A stretch of 38,593 nt of DNA from Actinoallomurus sp. GTDB taxonomy: Bacteria; Actinomycetota; Actinomycetes; Streptosporangiales; Streptosporangiaceae. A program made the translations under genes and the position numbers. Under the pieces are notes generated by a model, which did not search any database, was not told where the DNA came from, and saw only the letters and a program-made list of their open reading frames with translations. The stretch is taken from assembly GCA_025964685.1 (NCBI GenBank), contig JAOPYG010000103.1:1-38593 (forward strand), given 5' to 3'. Each line of letters begins with the position of its first letter. Positions within the stretch are counted from its first letter, which is position 1. This document shows, piece by piece, positions 15,971 to 24,054 of this stretch.

Positions 15971-16032
15971 TCCCCCCGCCCCGGGAATGCCAAGCCGCGC
16001 TTTCCCAAGCTCAGTTAAGAAATGAATCGGTT

Positions 16033-16048
16033 CCCGTTTAACAACGGG
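16033..16048. repeat. Short inverted repeat upstream of the lipoprotein pair
   Basis: CCCGTT-TAAC-AACGGG forms a perfect 6-bp stem 150 bases before the first lipoprotein gene. It may be an operator or the end of the preceding transcript; nothing in the sequence decides between these. Confidence 0.25.
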
Positions 16049-16199
16049 CGGGCAGGCTCCCTAACTGCGGGGGCACACGGGGGGACGGCCTCGAACGCAG
16101 GCCAGACGTTCCCGCCTACGGCGAACGCGGGGCATAACGGCGGACCACGTCGTGCGCCTGCTGGTGCCTTCCACGTCACCGTGCGAAAGGAGCGACATA

Positions 16200-16793
16200 A
16201 TGCGCAAGGGAGTCAAGGCCGCCTTCGTGCTGGTCACCAGCCTCGGCTTGCTCACAACGGGGTGCGGCGACAAGCACAGGGCAGTGCCTTCGTCGGGCGG
16301 CTTCGCCCAGCCGTCATCACCTGGGCCCGAGTCTTCACCGCCGTCGACGGAGGCGCCCGAGTCCTCACCGCCGGCCACCGTGGGGCCGGAGTCCTCACCG
16401 CCGGTGGCGTCGATGACGCCGGCCGGTCCGGCAGAGGTCAAGGCCAAGGACGTGAGTATCGGCAAGATCTTGGTCGATGGCAAAGACATGACGCTCTACC
16501 TGTTCGAGAAGGACAAGGGGGGCAAGCCCAGCTGCACCGGTGCGTGCGCCACGGCCTGGCCGCCGCTGCTCACCACCGGCAAGGTCACGGCGGGGCCCGG
16601 AGTCAACGCGTCCTGGCTCGGCGAGACCGACCGATCGGACGGCACCAAGCAGGTCACCTACCACGGCTGGCCGCTGTACCACTACTCCAAGGACACCAAG
16701 CCCGGTGACATGCTCGGCCAGGGCATCAGCGCGTTCGGCGCCAAGTGGTGGGTCGTCGACGCGGGTAAGGGCGACAAGCTCGAGAAGAAGTAA
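16200..16793 (+). CDS. Secreted-repeat lipoprotein (COG4315/Lipoprotein_15 type), copy 1
   Basis: Lipoprotein of 197 residues with lipobox LLTTGC (Cys22). A Pro/Ser/Glu-rich linker with repeated PESSPP units spans about 35-75. The rest holds two copies of the secreted repeat of unknown function: the first contains LYLFEKD followed by the conserved CTGACATAWPP, the second HGWPLYHYSKDTKPGD. Both keep the family motif Y-x-[FWY]-x-x-D. AAAGGAG lies nine bases before the ATG. The function of this family is not established. It is a tandem duplicate of the next gene, with matching 5' leader sequence. Confidence 0.85.
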   Translation: MRKGVKAAFVLVTSLGLLTTGCGDKHRAVPSSGGFAQPSSPGPESSPPSTEAPESSPPATVGPESSPPVASMTPAGPAEVKAKDVSIGKILVDGKDMTLYLFEKDKGGKPSCTGACATAWPPLLTTGKVTAGPGVNASWLGETDRSDGTKQVTYHGWPLYHYSKDTKPGDMLGQGISAFGAKWWVVDAGKGDKLEKK

Positions 16794-16904
16794 CCGCCGG
16801 ATCAGCAGTCAGTCCTAGCGGCCACGCCCGTGGCGGCCGTCCCCCGTGTACGGGCGGCGCCGCCACGGCGACCGTCTCCGCGTCACCGCGAAGGAGCGGA
16901 CAGA

Positions 16905-17528
16905 ATGCGCAAGGGAGTCAGAGCCGTCTGCGTGCTCGCCGGCGTCGGCCTGCTCTCCTCAGGGTGCGGGGGCGGGCACCGGGCGGCGCCGTCCTCGGGC
17001 GGGTACGCCGAGCCGTCCTCGGCCGCTCCCGAATCGTCGCCCCCGTCGACGGAGGCACCTCCGTCGACGGGAGCGCCCTCCACGGAGGCGCCGGAGTCGT
17101 CACCGCCGTCGACGGAGGGCCCGGGGACTCCGCCTCCCGGCGCCTCGGCCGCGCCGAGCGCCGGCCCGCTCGAGATCCGGGGCAGGGAGACGCGCTTCGG
17201 CCGGATCCTCGTCGACGGCCGAGGCATGACGATCTACGTTTCCGCCAGGGACAACGCCGACTTCGAGTCCACCTGCACCGGTCCCTGCACCAAGGAATGG
17301 CCGCCGCTGTTCACCAACGGCCAGGTGAACGCCGGACCGGGCGTGAACTCCGCCTGGCTCGGCACGATCGGCCGCTCCGACGGCCCGACCCAGGTGGAGT
17401 ACAACGGCTGGCCGCTCTACTACTCCGCGAGGGACACCCGGCCCGGTGACATCAAGGGCCAGGGCGTCGTCTCGAACGGCACCACCTGGTACGTCATCGA
17501 CGCCGACAAGGGGCAGAAGGTGAAGTGA
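16905..17528 (+). CDS. Secreted-repeat lipoprotein (COG4315/Lipoprotein_15 type), copy 2
   Basis: Lipoprotein of 207 residues, paralogous to the preceding gene: it also starts MRKGV, has lipobox LLSSGC (Cys21) and a PSTEAP/ESSPP linker, longer here. The globular part aligns throughout (CTGPCTKEWPP, NGWPLYYSARDTRPGD). Both Y-x-[FWY]-x-x-D motifs have lost their central aromatic residue (YVSARD and YYSARD), suggesting divergence from the ancestral activity. GAAGGAG precedes the ATG. The stop abuts the stop of the convergent protease gene with no base between them. Confidence 0.85.
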   Translation: MRKGVRAVCVLAGVGLLSSGCGGGHRAAPSSGGYAEPSSAAPESSPPSTEAPPSTGAPSTEAPESSPPSTEGPGTPPPGASAAPSAGPLEIRGRETRFGRILVDGRGMTIYVSARDNADFESTCTGPCTKEWPPLFTNGQVNAGPGVNSAWLGTIGRSDGPTQVEYNGWPLYYSARDTRPGDIKGQGVVSNGTTWYVIDADKGQKVK

Positions 17529-18260
17529 CTAGGGCAGCTGCGGCAGCGAGGAGGGCAGCAGCCAGACGCCGCCCGCCAGCAGGGCCACCACGGCGACCAG
17601 CCCGAAACCGAACACCCACATCAGCCCGGGCATGCCGGTGAGACGGGCCAGCTGGTCGGCGTCGGAGTCGGGCGCGCGGCCACGCGCGCGCTTGGTCTGC
17701 AGCTCCATCACGGGCCGCGCGCCCGCCAGCAGCAGGAACCACGTGAACGCGTAGGCGAACGCCGCCTGCACGGTCGATGACCCGAACCACGACACCGCGA
17801 AGATCACACCACCGGTCGTGAGGACCGACAGCACCCCGTAGACGTTGCGGATCAGCAGGAGGATGGCGGCGAGCAGCAGGATGCCCGCCCAGAGCATGGC
17901 CGTGATGTGCCCGCTCGCGAGCAGTCCGGCCGCGCCGAGGCCGACCAGCGGCGGCGTGACGTACCCCGCGAACGCGGTGATGATCATGCCGGGCCCGTAC
18001 GGCTTGCCGCTCGACACGGTGACGCCCGACGTGTCCGAATGCAGGCGGATGCCCTGGAGCTGACGGCCCGTGACCAGCGCGGCGAGCGCGTGCCCGCCCT
18101 CGTGGGCGATGGTCACGACGTTGCGCAGCACCTGCCACACCGAGCGGACCGAGACCGCCCCGAGCGCGGCCACGCCGGTGACCGTCACGAGCCACCACGG
18201 GGGATGCGGTTGCGTGCCGATGACGTCATGCCAGACGTCACCGAGTGTGGACAGATCCAT
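17529..18260 (-). CDS. M50-like membrane metallopeptidase
   Basis: Polytopic membrane protein of 243 residues with the zinc motif HEGGH at 53-57, inside the second hydrophobic segment, as in M50 site-2-type proteases. About six hydrophobic segments are visible (22-42, 46-64, 90-115, 118-138, 145-185, 210-235). The second metal ligand expected near NxxPxxPxxDG is not clearly seen, so it belongs to the shorter M50B-like group common in actinomycetes rather than canonical RseP. The substrate is unknown. GAGGTGA close before the ATG gives a strong start. It is divergent from the PLP enzyme gene. Confidence 0.82.
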   Translation of the reverse strand: MDLSTLGDVWHDVIGTQPHPPWWLVTVTGVAALGAVSVRSVWQVLRNVVTIAHEGGHALAALVTGRQLQGIRLHSDTSGVTVSSGKPYGPGMIITAFAGYVTPPLVGLGAAGLLASGHITAMLWAGILLLAAILLLIRNVYGVLSVLTTGGVIFAVSWFGSSTVQAAFAYAFTWFLLLAGARPVMELQTKRARGRAPDSDADQLARLTGMPGLMWVFGFGLVAVVALLAGGVWLLPSSLPQLP

Positions 18261-18361
18261 TCATCACCTCTGAGGGGTACGACGTGTCCGGAGGCCGAGA
18301 AGTTTCGCGGGCCCGGCGAACCCATATCCTCGCCCATGTCGGCCAGTAAGGTGTTGCCACT

Positions 18362-19486
18362 ATGAGCGACCCGTTGATGAGCGTTTATCCGCCACTCGAG
18401 CCGGCCTCCCTGGTGACGCGGCGGTCCCGGCTCTTCCCGTTCGACTCGGACGGGCTCACCCTGACCCACCTGGGCCGCGGCGCCATCTGGCTGGCGCTGA
18501 AGGCCCTCGGTCTCGGCCCAGGCCATCGGCTGGCGATGCCGGCCTACCACTGCGGCTCGGAGGTCGAGGCGGCCCGCCTGGCCGGCATCGAGGTCGTGTT
18601 CTACCGGGTGCTCCCGACGCTTCAGGTCGATGAGGAAGACCTGATGCGGGTGTCCCAGCAGGCCGACGCGACCTACCTGATCTCCTACTACGGCTTCCCG
18701 ATGCCGCCTCTCCCGCCGGGCACACGGGTGATCGAGGACGCCGCGCACGCGCTGTTCTCCTACGACGGCGGCAGCGCGATCGGCTCGCGTGGCGACGCCG
18801 CCATCTTCTGCCCGCGCAAGTCGCTGGGCGTGCCCGACGGCGGCGCCGTGCTCATCCGCGGCGGCTCCATCGAGGCGACCGGACGGCCGCCGTGGAAGGG
18901 CATGGCGCGCTCGATCGCCTCCCAGGGCATGGGCTGGGCCGCCCAGTCGCGCGCCGGGGTCCTGCGCGCGCCCGCCACCAAGGTCTTCCGCAAGGTCAGC
19001 AAGACCGAGCAGGCGGTCGAGGCGGGCACCCTCACCGAGACCGTCATCGGCGAGTGGAACCTCGAGGTCGCCGACATGGAGAGCGCGGCGTCCAAGCCGT
19101 CGCGCATGACCGAATGGGCCGTGCACGGCGCGGACGGCGAGCGGATCCGTGAGCAGCGACGCCGCAACTACCAGATCCTGCTGAACTCCCTGCCCGAGGT
19201 CTGCCTCGACCGCTTCCGCGGGCTGCCCGACGGCGTCGCGCCGCTCTACTTCCCCGTACGCGTGCCCGAACGCGACCGCACCATCGCCGAGCTGCAGAAG
19301 CGCGGGGTCCGTTCCATCGAGATCTGGCCGGTGCCGCATCCGCTGCTCGACCGCACGCGTTTCGCCGAGGTGGAGCCCCTGCGCCACCAGATGCTCGCCC
19401 TCCCGGTCCACCAGGGCCTGAGCGAGTGGCACGTCGAACAGATCGCCAACGCCGCCCGAGAGGCCATCACGGCCGCGCACAAGTGA
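18362..19486 (+). CDS. DegT/DnrJ/EryC1-type PLP-dependent enzyme
   Basis: Fold-type I aminotransferase-like protein of 374 residues. The PLP region shows PAYHCGSEVEAARLAGIEVVF (60-80, split by no gaps), then IEDAAHALFS (Asp126 to the pyridine N) and PRKSLGVPDGG with Lys153 as the likely Schiff-base lysine. The family makes amino sugars or other aminated intermediates of cell-surface and secondary metabolism. No sugar-nucleotide genes lie nearby, so the substrate is unknown. AAGGTG lies eight bases before the ATG. A GAAA-loop hairpin follows the gene. Confidence 0.85.
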   Translation: MSDPLMSVYPPLEPASLVTRRSRLFPFDSDGLTLTHLGRGAIWLALKALGLGPGHRLAMPAYHCGSEVEAARLAGIEVVFYRVLPTLQVDEEDLMRVSQQADATYLISYYGFPMPPLPPGTRVIEDAAHALFSYDGGSAIGSRGDAAIFCPRKSLGVPDGGAVLIRGGSIEATGRPPWKGMARSIASQGMGWAAQSRAGVLRAPATKVFRKVSKTEQAVEAGTLTETVIGEWNLEVADMESAASKPSRMTEWAVHGADGERIREQRRRNYQILLNSLPEVCLDRFRGLPDGVAPLYFPVRVPERDRTIAELQKRGVRSIEIWPVPHPLLDRTRFAEVEPLRHQMLALPVHQGLSEWHVEQIANAAREAITAAHK

Positions 19487-19505
19487 ACGGCTGACGTCAT
19501 GCCCG

Positions 19506-19527
19506 CCGCCTGCCGAAAGGCAGGTGG
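19506..19527 (+). terminator. GAAA-tetraloop hairpin after the PLP enzyme gene
   Basis: CCGCCTGCC-GAAA-GGCAGGTGG forms a 9-bp stem with one G-U pair, 19 bases after the stop codon. No T-run follows. Confidence 0.6.
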
Positions 19528-19551
19528 TGGCTCGCACGGCGGCGGCGTGGG

Positions 19552-19740
19552 TCAGCTGCCACTCGCTCCGATCGGCTGACCCGCCGATCCCGGCACGCCG
19601 TTCCGCGGGATGTAGAAGCGGGCGGCGTGGTACGTGAACGGCTTGATCTTCGACTCGAGTCCGGCCCGGGTGATCTTGTAGTCGAGCAGGTCGCCCGTCA
19701 GCATCGGCCCTGTCTCGATCGCGGCGAGCAGCTTGCTGGA
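19552..19740 (-). pseudogene. Unrecognised 3' gene fragment
   Basis: About 60 codons on the minus strand have strong G/C bias at third positions and a protein-like composition: KLLAAIETGPML, LLDYKITRAGLESKIKPF, YHAARFYIPRNG, then a stop. The open frame continues upstream only into the terminator hairpin of the neighbouring gene, and no start with a ribosome binding site precedes the coherent part. It looks like the surviving C-terminal end of a longer gene. The family was not recognised. Confidence 0.35.
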
Positions 19741-19746
19741 GCGAGA

Positions 19747-19780
19747 GCGCCCCGGCACCGGGCATACCGGGCCGGGGCGC
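19747..19780 (-). terminator. Hairpin terminator after the TPR/F420-ligase-like gene
   Basis: GCGCCCCGGC (19747-19756) pairs perfectly with GCCGGGGCGC (19771-19780); the loop has a small inner CCGG/CCGG pairing. It lies 20 bases beyond the stop codon of the minus-strand gene. Confidence 0.65.
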
Positions 19781-19800
19781 CACTCCAAGGCGGTGAGGCT

Positions 19801-21129
19801 TCAGATCTTGCGGATCAGCACGATCGGGGTCTGCTCGTCCTCGTTGCCGGCCGGGTTGTCCGACAGGACCTTCTCGACCCACTTGCGGTCGACGCCCGCC
19901 GACGCGCCGACAACCCACGCGCCGGTGAGGTTGTTGGCGTCGACGACGCAGACGTGGCAGCCGAGCGTGGTGGAGAGCTCCTCGGACAGCTTGTCCGGGC
20001 GGCCCGGGCCGAAGAGCAGGTGGTGGTCGTGCGGTGGCAGCGCGGCGGCGACGTCGTCGATCATCGCTGCGCCCGGTCCGGCGACGCGGTAGAACCAGCC
20101 ACGCTTGCCGACGAGCTTGCCGGCAGCGCCGGCGGCGGCGCCGAGCAGGACCTTCGCGCGGCCCGCCTCCAGGATCGCGCCCTGCATGCCGGCCGGGCTG
20201 TGCAGCGGGCCGATCTTGCCGACGAACTTGCTGAGCTGCTTGGCCATGCCCTCGGGCGTGATCATCTCGAGCGGGATCATGCGGCCCTGCCCGGCCGAGG
20301 CCGGGCTCTCCGACAGCGCGAGGATGTCGTCGGGCCGCAGCTGCCCGTTGGTGGCCTCCTGGATCACCGGGAGGATGCCGCTGCGCAGCGTGATCATCTT
20401 CGTCTTGATCGGGATGCGGCGCGCGCCCACGGTGCGCTCGTCCACCGGCGCGACGGTCGGGGCCTTCGCCGGTGCCGTCTCGCCGAACTGCCGGTGCAGC
20501 ATCTCTTTGATCTGGGCGTTGGCCGCGTAGATCGACGCGCCGCGCTGCAGGACCTCTCGCGCGCCCGCGGGGTCACCCGCGTCGAGCCGCAGGTGGGCCA
20601 GGAGGGTGTAGTCCGAGGCGTACACGAGGTAGTCCGGCGCCAGCGCGATCAGCTCGGTCTGGTATTTCAGGGCGCGGACGTTGTCGCCCCGGTCCACCGC
20701 CCACTTCGACAGGCGCTTCAGTGCGTGCCGGCGCAACTGCGAGTCGTCCACCACGGACTCGAGGAGGGACTCGGACTCATCGATGCGGCCGCCGTCCTTG
20801 AGGATGTCGGCGAGCGTCAGCGCGTACCACGGGATCATGGGGTACTTCTCACGCGCGGCGCGGACGATCTCCGCGGCGCGGTCGAAGTCGCCGCGCCACT
20901 TGTGCACCTCGGCGAGCGCGGCGGTGGCGAAACGCGTGTCGCCACCGGCCGTACGAGCCGCGTTGGCGATCTCCTCGGCCTTCTTGTCGTCGCGCTCGTT
21001 CGTGAGGACGAGCCAGGAAAGCAGGGACAGCCCGTCACCGTCGAGATCGGCCCGCTTCGACTCGAGGAGCTGCTGGGCCTCTTCCGGCCTGCGGAGCCAG
21101 ATGTCGTAGGCGCGGCTAGTGATGCTCAT
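19801..21129 (-). CDS. TPR-like repeat protein fused to an F420-0 glutamyl-ligase-like domain
   Basis: Protein of 442 residues. Residues 1-215 form helical pairs of TPR type (for example WYALTLADILKDGG and ALKRLSKWAVDRGD). Residues 235-442 resemble the CofE/FbiB N-terminal domain, which adds glutamate to coenzyme F420-0 using GTP: start RRIPIKTKMITLRSGI, middle GPGAAMIDDVAAALPPHD and end VDANNLTGAWVVGASAGVD. The usual S-K-x-V-S-K-x-E-G-R motif is replaced by SESPASAGQGR, so classic ligase activity is doubtful. It may bind a nucleotide or act as a scaffold. GAGGT lies six bases before the ATG. No other F420 genes are near. Confidence 0.7.
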   Translation of the reverse strand: MSITSRAYDIWLRRPEEAQQLLESKRADLDGDGLSLLSWLVLTNERDDKKAEEIANAARTAGGDTRFATAALAEVHKWRGDFDRAAEIVRAAREKYPMIPWYALTLADILKDGGRIDESESLLESVVDDSQLRRHALKRLSKWAVDRGDNVRALKYQTELIALAPDYLVYASDYTLLAHLRLDAGDPAGAREVLQRGASIYAANAQIKEMLHRQFGETAPAKAPTVAPVDERTVGARRIPIKTKMITLRSGILPVIQEATNGQLRPDDILALSESPASAGQGRMIPLEMITPEGMAKQLSKFVGKIGPLHSPAGMQGAILEAGRAKVLLGAAAGAAGKLVGKRGWFYRVAGPGAAMIDDVAAALPPHDHHLLFGPGRPDKLSEELSTTLGCHVCVVDANNLTGAWVVGASAGVDRKWVEKVLSDNPAGNEDEQTPIVLIRKI

Positions 21130-21282
21130 GTCAGAACCTCATGCGTCGTCGGCTGTCTGCGGGGAGTCGGCCCATCATCGCAGAGATGGGCGACGCCCGT
21201 AGCGTCGGTGATCAACCCGGAGAACCGGGCGAAGCCGCCGCCTTGTGCGTGGTCACCCGCCACGGCATGGCGTAGCGGTCGA

Positions 21283-21297
21283 TACCCTAGGTTCTCG
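21283..21297 (+). promoter_or_regulatory. -10 element directly before the DAHP synthase start
   Basis: TACCCT at 21283-21288 fits the actinobacterial -10 pattern TAnnnT and ends eight bases before the GTG. No ribosome binding site is seen, so transcription probably starts at or next to the start codon (leaderless mRNA). Confidence 0.4.
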
Positions 21298-22628
21298 TGG
21301 ACCTCCTTGACTCCTGGCGCACGCTCCCAGCGGCTCAGCAGCCCGAATGGCCCGACCCCGCGCAGGTGCACGGGGTCGCCGACCAGCTCGCGAAGCTTCC
21401 GCCGCTCGTGTTCGCGGGCGAGTGCGACCAGCTCCGTACCCGGCTCGCCGCCGTGGCACGCGGCGAGGCGTTCGTGCTGCAGGGCGGTGACTGCGCGGAG
21501 ACGTTCTCCGGCGCCACCGCCGACGACGTGCGCAACAAGCTCAAGACGCTGCTGCAGATGTCGGTCGTCCTGACCTACGCCGCGAGCGTGCCGGTGGTCA
21601 AGATCGGCCGGATGGCGGGGCAGTTCGCCAAGCCGCGTTCCAAGCCGTTCGAGGTACGCGACGGCGTGGAGCTGCCGGCGTACCGCGGCGACATGGTCAA
21701 CGGCTTCGGCTTCACCGCCGAGGAGCGCGCCCCGGACCCGGGACGCCTGCTGCGCGCCTACCACGCCGCCGCGGTGACGCTGAACCTCTGCCGGGCGTTC
21801 ACCCAGGGCGGCTACGCCGACCTGCGCCAGGTCCACGCGTGGAACCACGACTTCGTCTCGACCAGCCCGGCCGGGCGGCGCTACGAGCGCCTCGCCGGCG
21901 AGATCGACCGCGCGCTGGCGTTCATGAACGCCGCCGGCGCCGACCCGGAGGAGTTCCACCGCGTCGAGCTCTACTCCAGCCACGAGGCGCTGCTGCTCGA
22001 CTACGAGCGCGCCCTGACCCGCATCGACTCGCGTTCGGGCCTGCCGTACGACGTCTCGGCCCACTTCCTGTGGATCGGTGAGCGCACCCGGCAGCTCGAC
22101 GGCGCGCACGTGGAGTTCATGCGGCACATCCGCAACCCGATCGGAGTCAAGCTCGGGCCGACGACGACCGCCGAGGACGCCCTGGCCCTGATCGACAAGC
22201 TCGACCCGCAGCGCGAGCCGGGCCGCCTGACGTTCGTCGTCCGCATGGGCGCGGGACGCGTACGCGACAATCTGCCCCCGCTGGTGGAGAAGGTCACCGC
22301 GAGCGGCGCACAGGTCGCGTGGATCTGCGACCCGATGCACGGCAACACCTTCGAGGCGCCGAGCGGCTACAAGACCCGCCGGTTCGACGACGTGCTCGAC
22401 GAGGTCGCCGGCTTCTTCGACGTGCACCGCGCCCTGGGCACGCATCCGGGCGGCGTCCACATCGAGTTCACCGGCGACGACGTCACCGAGTGCGTCGGCG
22501 GCGGCCACGAGATCGTCGAGGACGACCTGCACCAGCGCTACGAGACCGCCTGCGACCCCCGCCTCAACCGCGGGCAGGCACTCGACCTGGCGTTCATGGT
22601 CGCGGAGATGTACCGCACGACCAAGTAA
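21297..22628 (+). CDS. aroG: Class II 3-deoxy-7-phosphoheptulonate (DAHP) synthase
   Basis: First enzyme of the shikimate pathway: joins phosphoenolpyruvate and erythrose 4-phosphate to give DAHP. The protein has 443 residues, a little shorter than the 462-residue mycobacterial enzyme. Class II landmarks: FVLQGGDCAETF with the metal-binding Cys, KIGRMAGQFAKPRSKPFE, PAYRGDMVNGF, LYSSHEALLLDYE, SAHFLWIGERTRQLDGAHVE, WICDPMHGNTF and the late DDVTECVGGG. The start is GTG; there is no Shine-Dalgarno sequence and a -10 box sits just upstream. It is transcribed alone and is closed by a strong hairpin. Confidence 0.96.
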   Translation: MDLLDSWRTLPAAQQPEWPDPAQVHGVADQLAKLPPLVFAGECDQLRTRLAAVARGEAFVLQGGDCAETFSGATADDVRNKLKTLLQMSVVLTYAASVPVVKIGRMAGQFAKPRSKPFEVRDGVELPAYRGDMVNGFGFTAEERAPDPGRLLRAYHAAAVTLNLCRAFTQGGYADLRQVHAWNHDFVSTSPAGRRYERLAGEIDRALAFMNAAGADPEEFHRVELYSSHEALLLDYERALTRIDSRSGLPYDVSAHFLWIGERTRQLDGAHVEFMRHIRNPIGVKLGPTTTAEDALALIDKLDPQREPGRLTFVVRMGAGRVRDNLPPLVEKVTASGAQVAWICDPMHGNTFEAPSGYKTRRFDDVLDEVAGFFDVHRALGTHPGGVHIEFTGDDVTECVGGGHEIVEDDLHQRYETACDPRLNRGQALDLAFMVAEMYRTTK

Positions 22629-22630
22629 GA

Positions 22631-22654
22631 AGGCCCCGCCGGTCGGCGGGGCCT
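22631..22654 (+). terminator. Terminator of the DAHP synthase gene
   Basis: AGGCCCCGCCG and CGGCGGGGCCT are perfect complements, forming a long GC-rich stem that begins two bases beyond the stop codon. Confidence 0.75.
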
Positions 22655-22717
22655 CGCCGCCATCGGCTGCCCGGGTCGCAGAAGATGGCGATGGTGAACC
22701 GGGACCGCACGGACGCC

Positions 22718-22756
22718 GAAGGCGGCGCCTCCTCGTAGATCGGAGGCACCGCCTTC
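22718..22756 (-). terminator. Hairpin after the NlpC/P60 gene
   Basis: Arms 22718-22732 and 22742-22756 (GAAGGCGGCGCCTCC and GGAGGCACCGCCTTC) pair over 15 bases with one mismatch around a 9-base loop. It lies about 55 bases beyond the stop codon of the minus-strand gene. Confidence 0.6.
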
Positions 22757-22811
22757 TTGCCACCACCGGGTGAGCGGTCACCGTTACGGCACTTCTTACC
22801 GGCTCCTGGGC

Positions 22812-23813
22812 TCAGACGACGCGTACGGCTCCGGCGAAGGGCCGGGTCGCGAGGTCGGCGACGCGCACGCGGTCGCCGGTGTGCGGCGCGTGCACGAACT
22901 TCCCGTCGCCGAGGTACATCCCCATGTGGTGGATGTCGGTATAGAAGAAGACCAGGTCACCGGGTTGCAGCTGGCTCTTGGAGACGTGCATGCCGGCGTT
23001 CCACTGGTCGCCGCCGTAGTGCGGGAGGTTCACGCCCACCTGGCGGTACGCCCACATGGTCAGGCCGGAGCAGTCGAAGCCCTGCCCGGGCGTCGCGCCG
23101 CCCCAGACGTACGGCACGCCGAGCTGCGACAGGGCCGCACGGACCGCGCCGATCGCCTTGGTGGATCCGCCGGGGATCTCCGGGACCGACAGGCCACGGC
23201 CGGCGCGTTCGACGGCGTCCTTCAGCAAGGGGCGGCGCACCTTGTCGAGGGTCTTCTGGATGGTCGTCTTCTTCTGCTTGAGCTGCGTCTTGAGCTGCGC
23301 CGCCTGCGTGGCCCGGTCCTGGGCGTTCTGCCAGGCACGTTCGGCGTTCTGGATCGCCTGCGTGACCTGGCGCACCTGCGTGTCGTCCTGCTGGGTGAAG
23401 TAATGCAGCGTCGCCGCCTGGTCCAGCAGCGCCTGCGGGTCCCTCGCGGAGAACAGTGCCGGAGCCTCGTCCGGACCGCCGTTCATGTAGCGCAGGGCGG
23501 CGAGCCTGCCGACGCGCTGCTGAATGACCTTGAGGGCCTTCGCCTCGCGCTGTGACGTGGCCTTGGCGATCGTCGCCGCTCGCTGCGCCTGCTCCAACCG
23601 GACCCTCAGCCCGTCGTACTGTTCGGTGAGCTGCTCGAGCTGGGTGTTGAGCTGGTCGGCCTGCTGCCTCAGGGCGTCGATGCCGGGAGTCGGCTTGGCG
23701 CCGGCCGCCTGCGGTGGCAGGACCAGGCCGGCGGCGAGAAGAACGCCGGTAATGACGGTGTTTCTCGTGCGGTGCTGCCTATCATGCGCTTTCGCGGGTC
23801 GCGAAGGCTCCAT
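22812..23813 (-). CDS. Secreted NlpC/P60 peptidoglycan endopeptidase (RipA-like)
   Basis: Cell-wall hydrolase of 333 residues that would cut within peptidoglycan stem peptides. Signal peptide at about 18-39. Residues 45-200 form a long coiled coil rich in Gln, Leu and Ala, typical of autoregulatory arms in this group. The NlpC/P60 domain (about 218-333) carries Cys248 in GFDCSGL, His296 in HHMGMYLGDG and His308 in FVHAP. GAGGAG lies before the ATG. A ydaO riboswitch in the leader ties expression to c-di-AMP, as seen for hydrolase genes in many actinomycetes. Confidence 0.95.
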   Translation of the reverse strand: MEPSRPAKAHDRQHRTRNTVITGVLLAAGLVLPPQAAGAKPTPGIDALRQQADQLNTQLEQLTEQYDGLRVRLEQAQRAATIAKATSQREAKALKVIQQRVGRLAALRYMNGGPDEAPALFSARDPQALLDQAATLHYFTQQDDTQVRQVTQAIQNAERAWQNAQDRATQAAQLKTQLKQKKTTIQKTLDKVRRPLLKDAVERAGRGLSVPEIPGGSTKAIGAVRAALSQLGVPYVWGGATPGQGFDCSGLTMWAYRQVGVNLPHYGGDQWNAGMHVSKSQLQPGDLVFFYTDIHHMGMYLGDGKFVHAPHTGDRVRVADLATRPFAGAVRVV

Positions 23814-23836
23814 TCAGGTGCTCCTCTTCTCCTCGG

Positions 23837-23993
23837 CCGCCTACCGGGTTAGCTGACGGGTTCGGGCAAGGAGAAGCCCTACCGGTTACGGATTCACCCC
23901 GGGACCGAGAGCTGTGGGAGACAACCCCTGAAGCTCCGTGAATGGGTCCCCGGTTCGCCGGCCCGCTGGCTGCGCGACCGTACGATTCGGCGG
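23837..23993 (-). ncRNA. ydaO-type (c-di-AMP) riboswitch, copy 1
   Basis: The minus-strand leader of the NlpC/P60 gene carries the hallmark 3' half CGAACCCGTCAGCTAACCCG followed by GTAGGCGG, and the mid elements GGGGTGAATCCG and GTAGGGCTTCTCC. The 5' CCGCC (23989-23993) can pair with the terminal GGCGG (23837-23841) to close stem P1. In actinomycetes this class usually shuts off cell-wall hydrolase expression when c-di-AMP is high. The 5' boundary is approximate. Confidence 0.88.
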
Positions 23994-24025
23994 TCCGGCC
24001 GGTGCCCGGCCGGTAACACCGCTGG

Positions 24026-24054
24026 ACATTAACGGACTGTGACGGGGCGGCCAA
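24026..24054 (-). promoter_or_regulatory. Promoter for the riboswitch-NlpC/P60 transcript
   Basis: Reading the minus strand, TTGGCC (24049-24054) and TAATGT (24026-24031) are spaced by exactly 17 bases and lie about 30 bases before the riboswitch. This fits a housekeeping-type sigma promoter. Confidence 0.5.

Noticed and set aside
16330-16410. Short direct repeats around GAGTCCTCACCGCC that might suggest a repeat array
   Set aside because: They encode the PESSPP linker of the lipoprotein, are few and irregular, and have no spacers; not a CRISPR array.
16813-16835. Weak hairpin between the two lipoprotein genes
   Set aside because: Only a 5-bp GCCAC/GTGGC stem with mismatches beyond; too weak to call a terminator.
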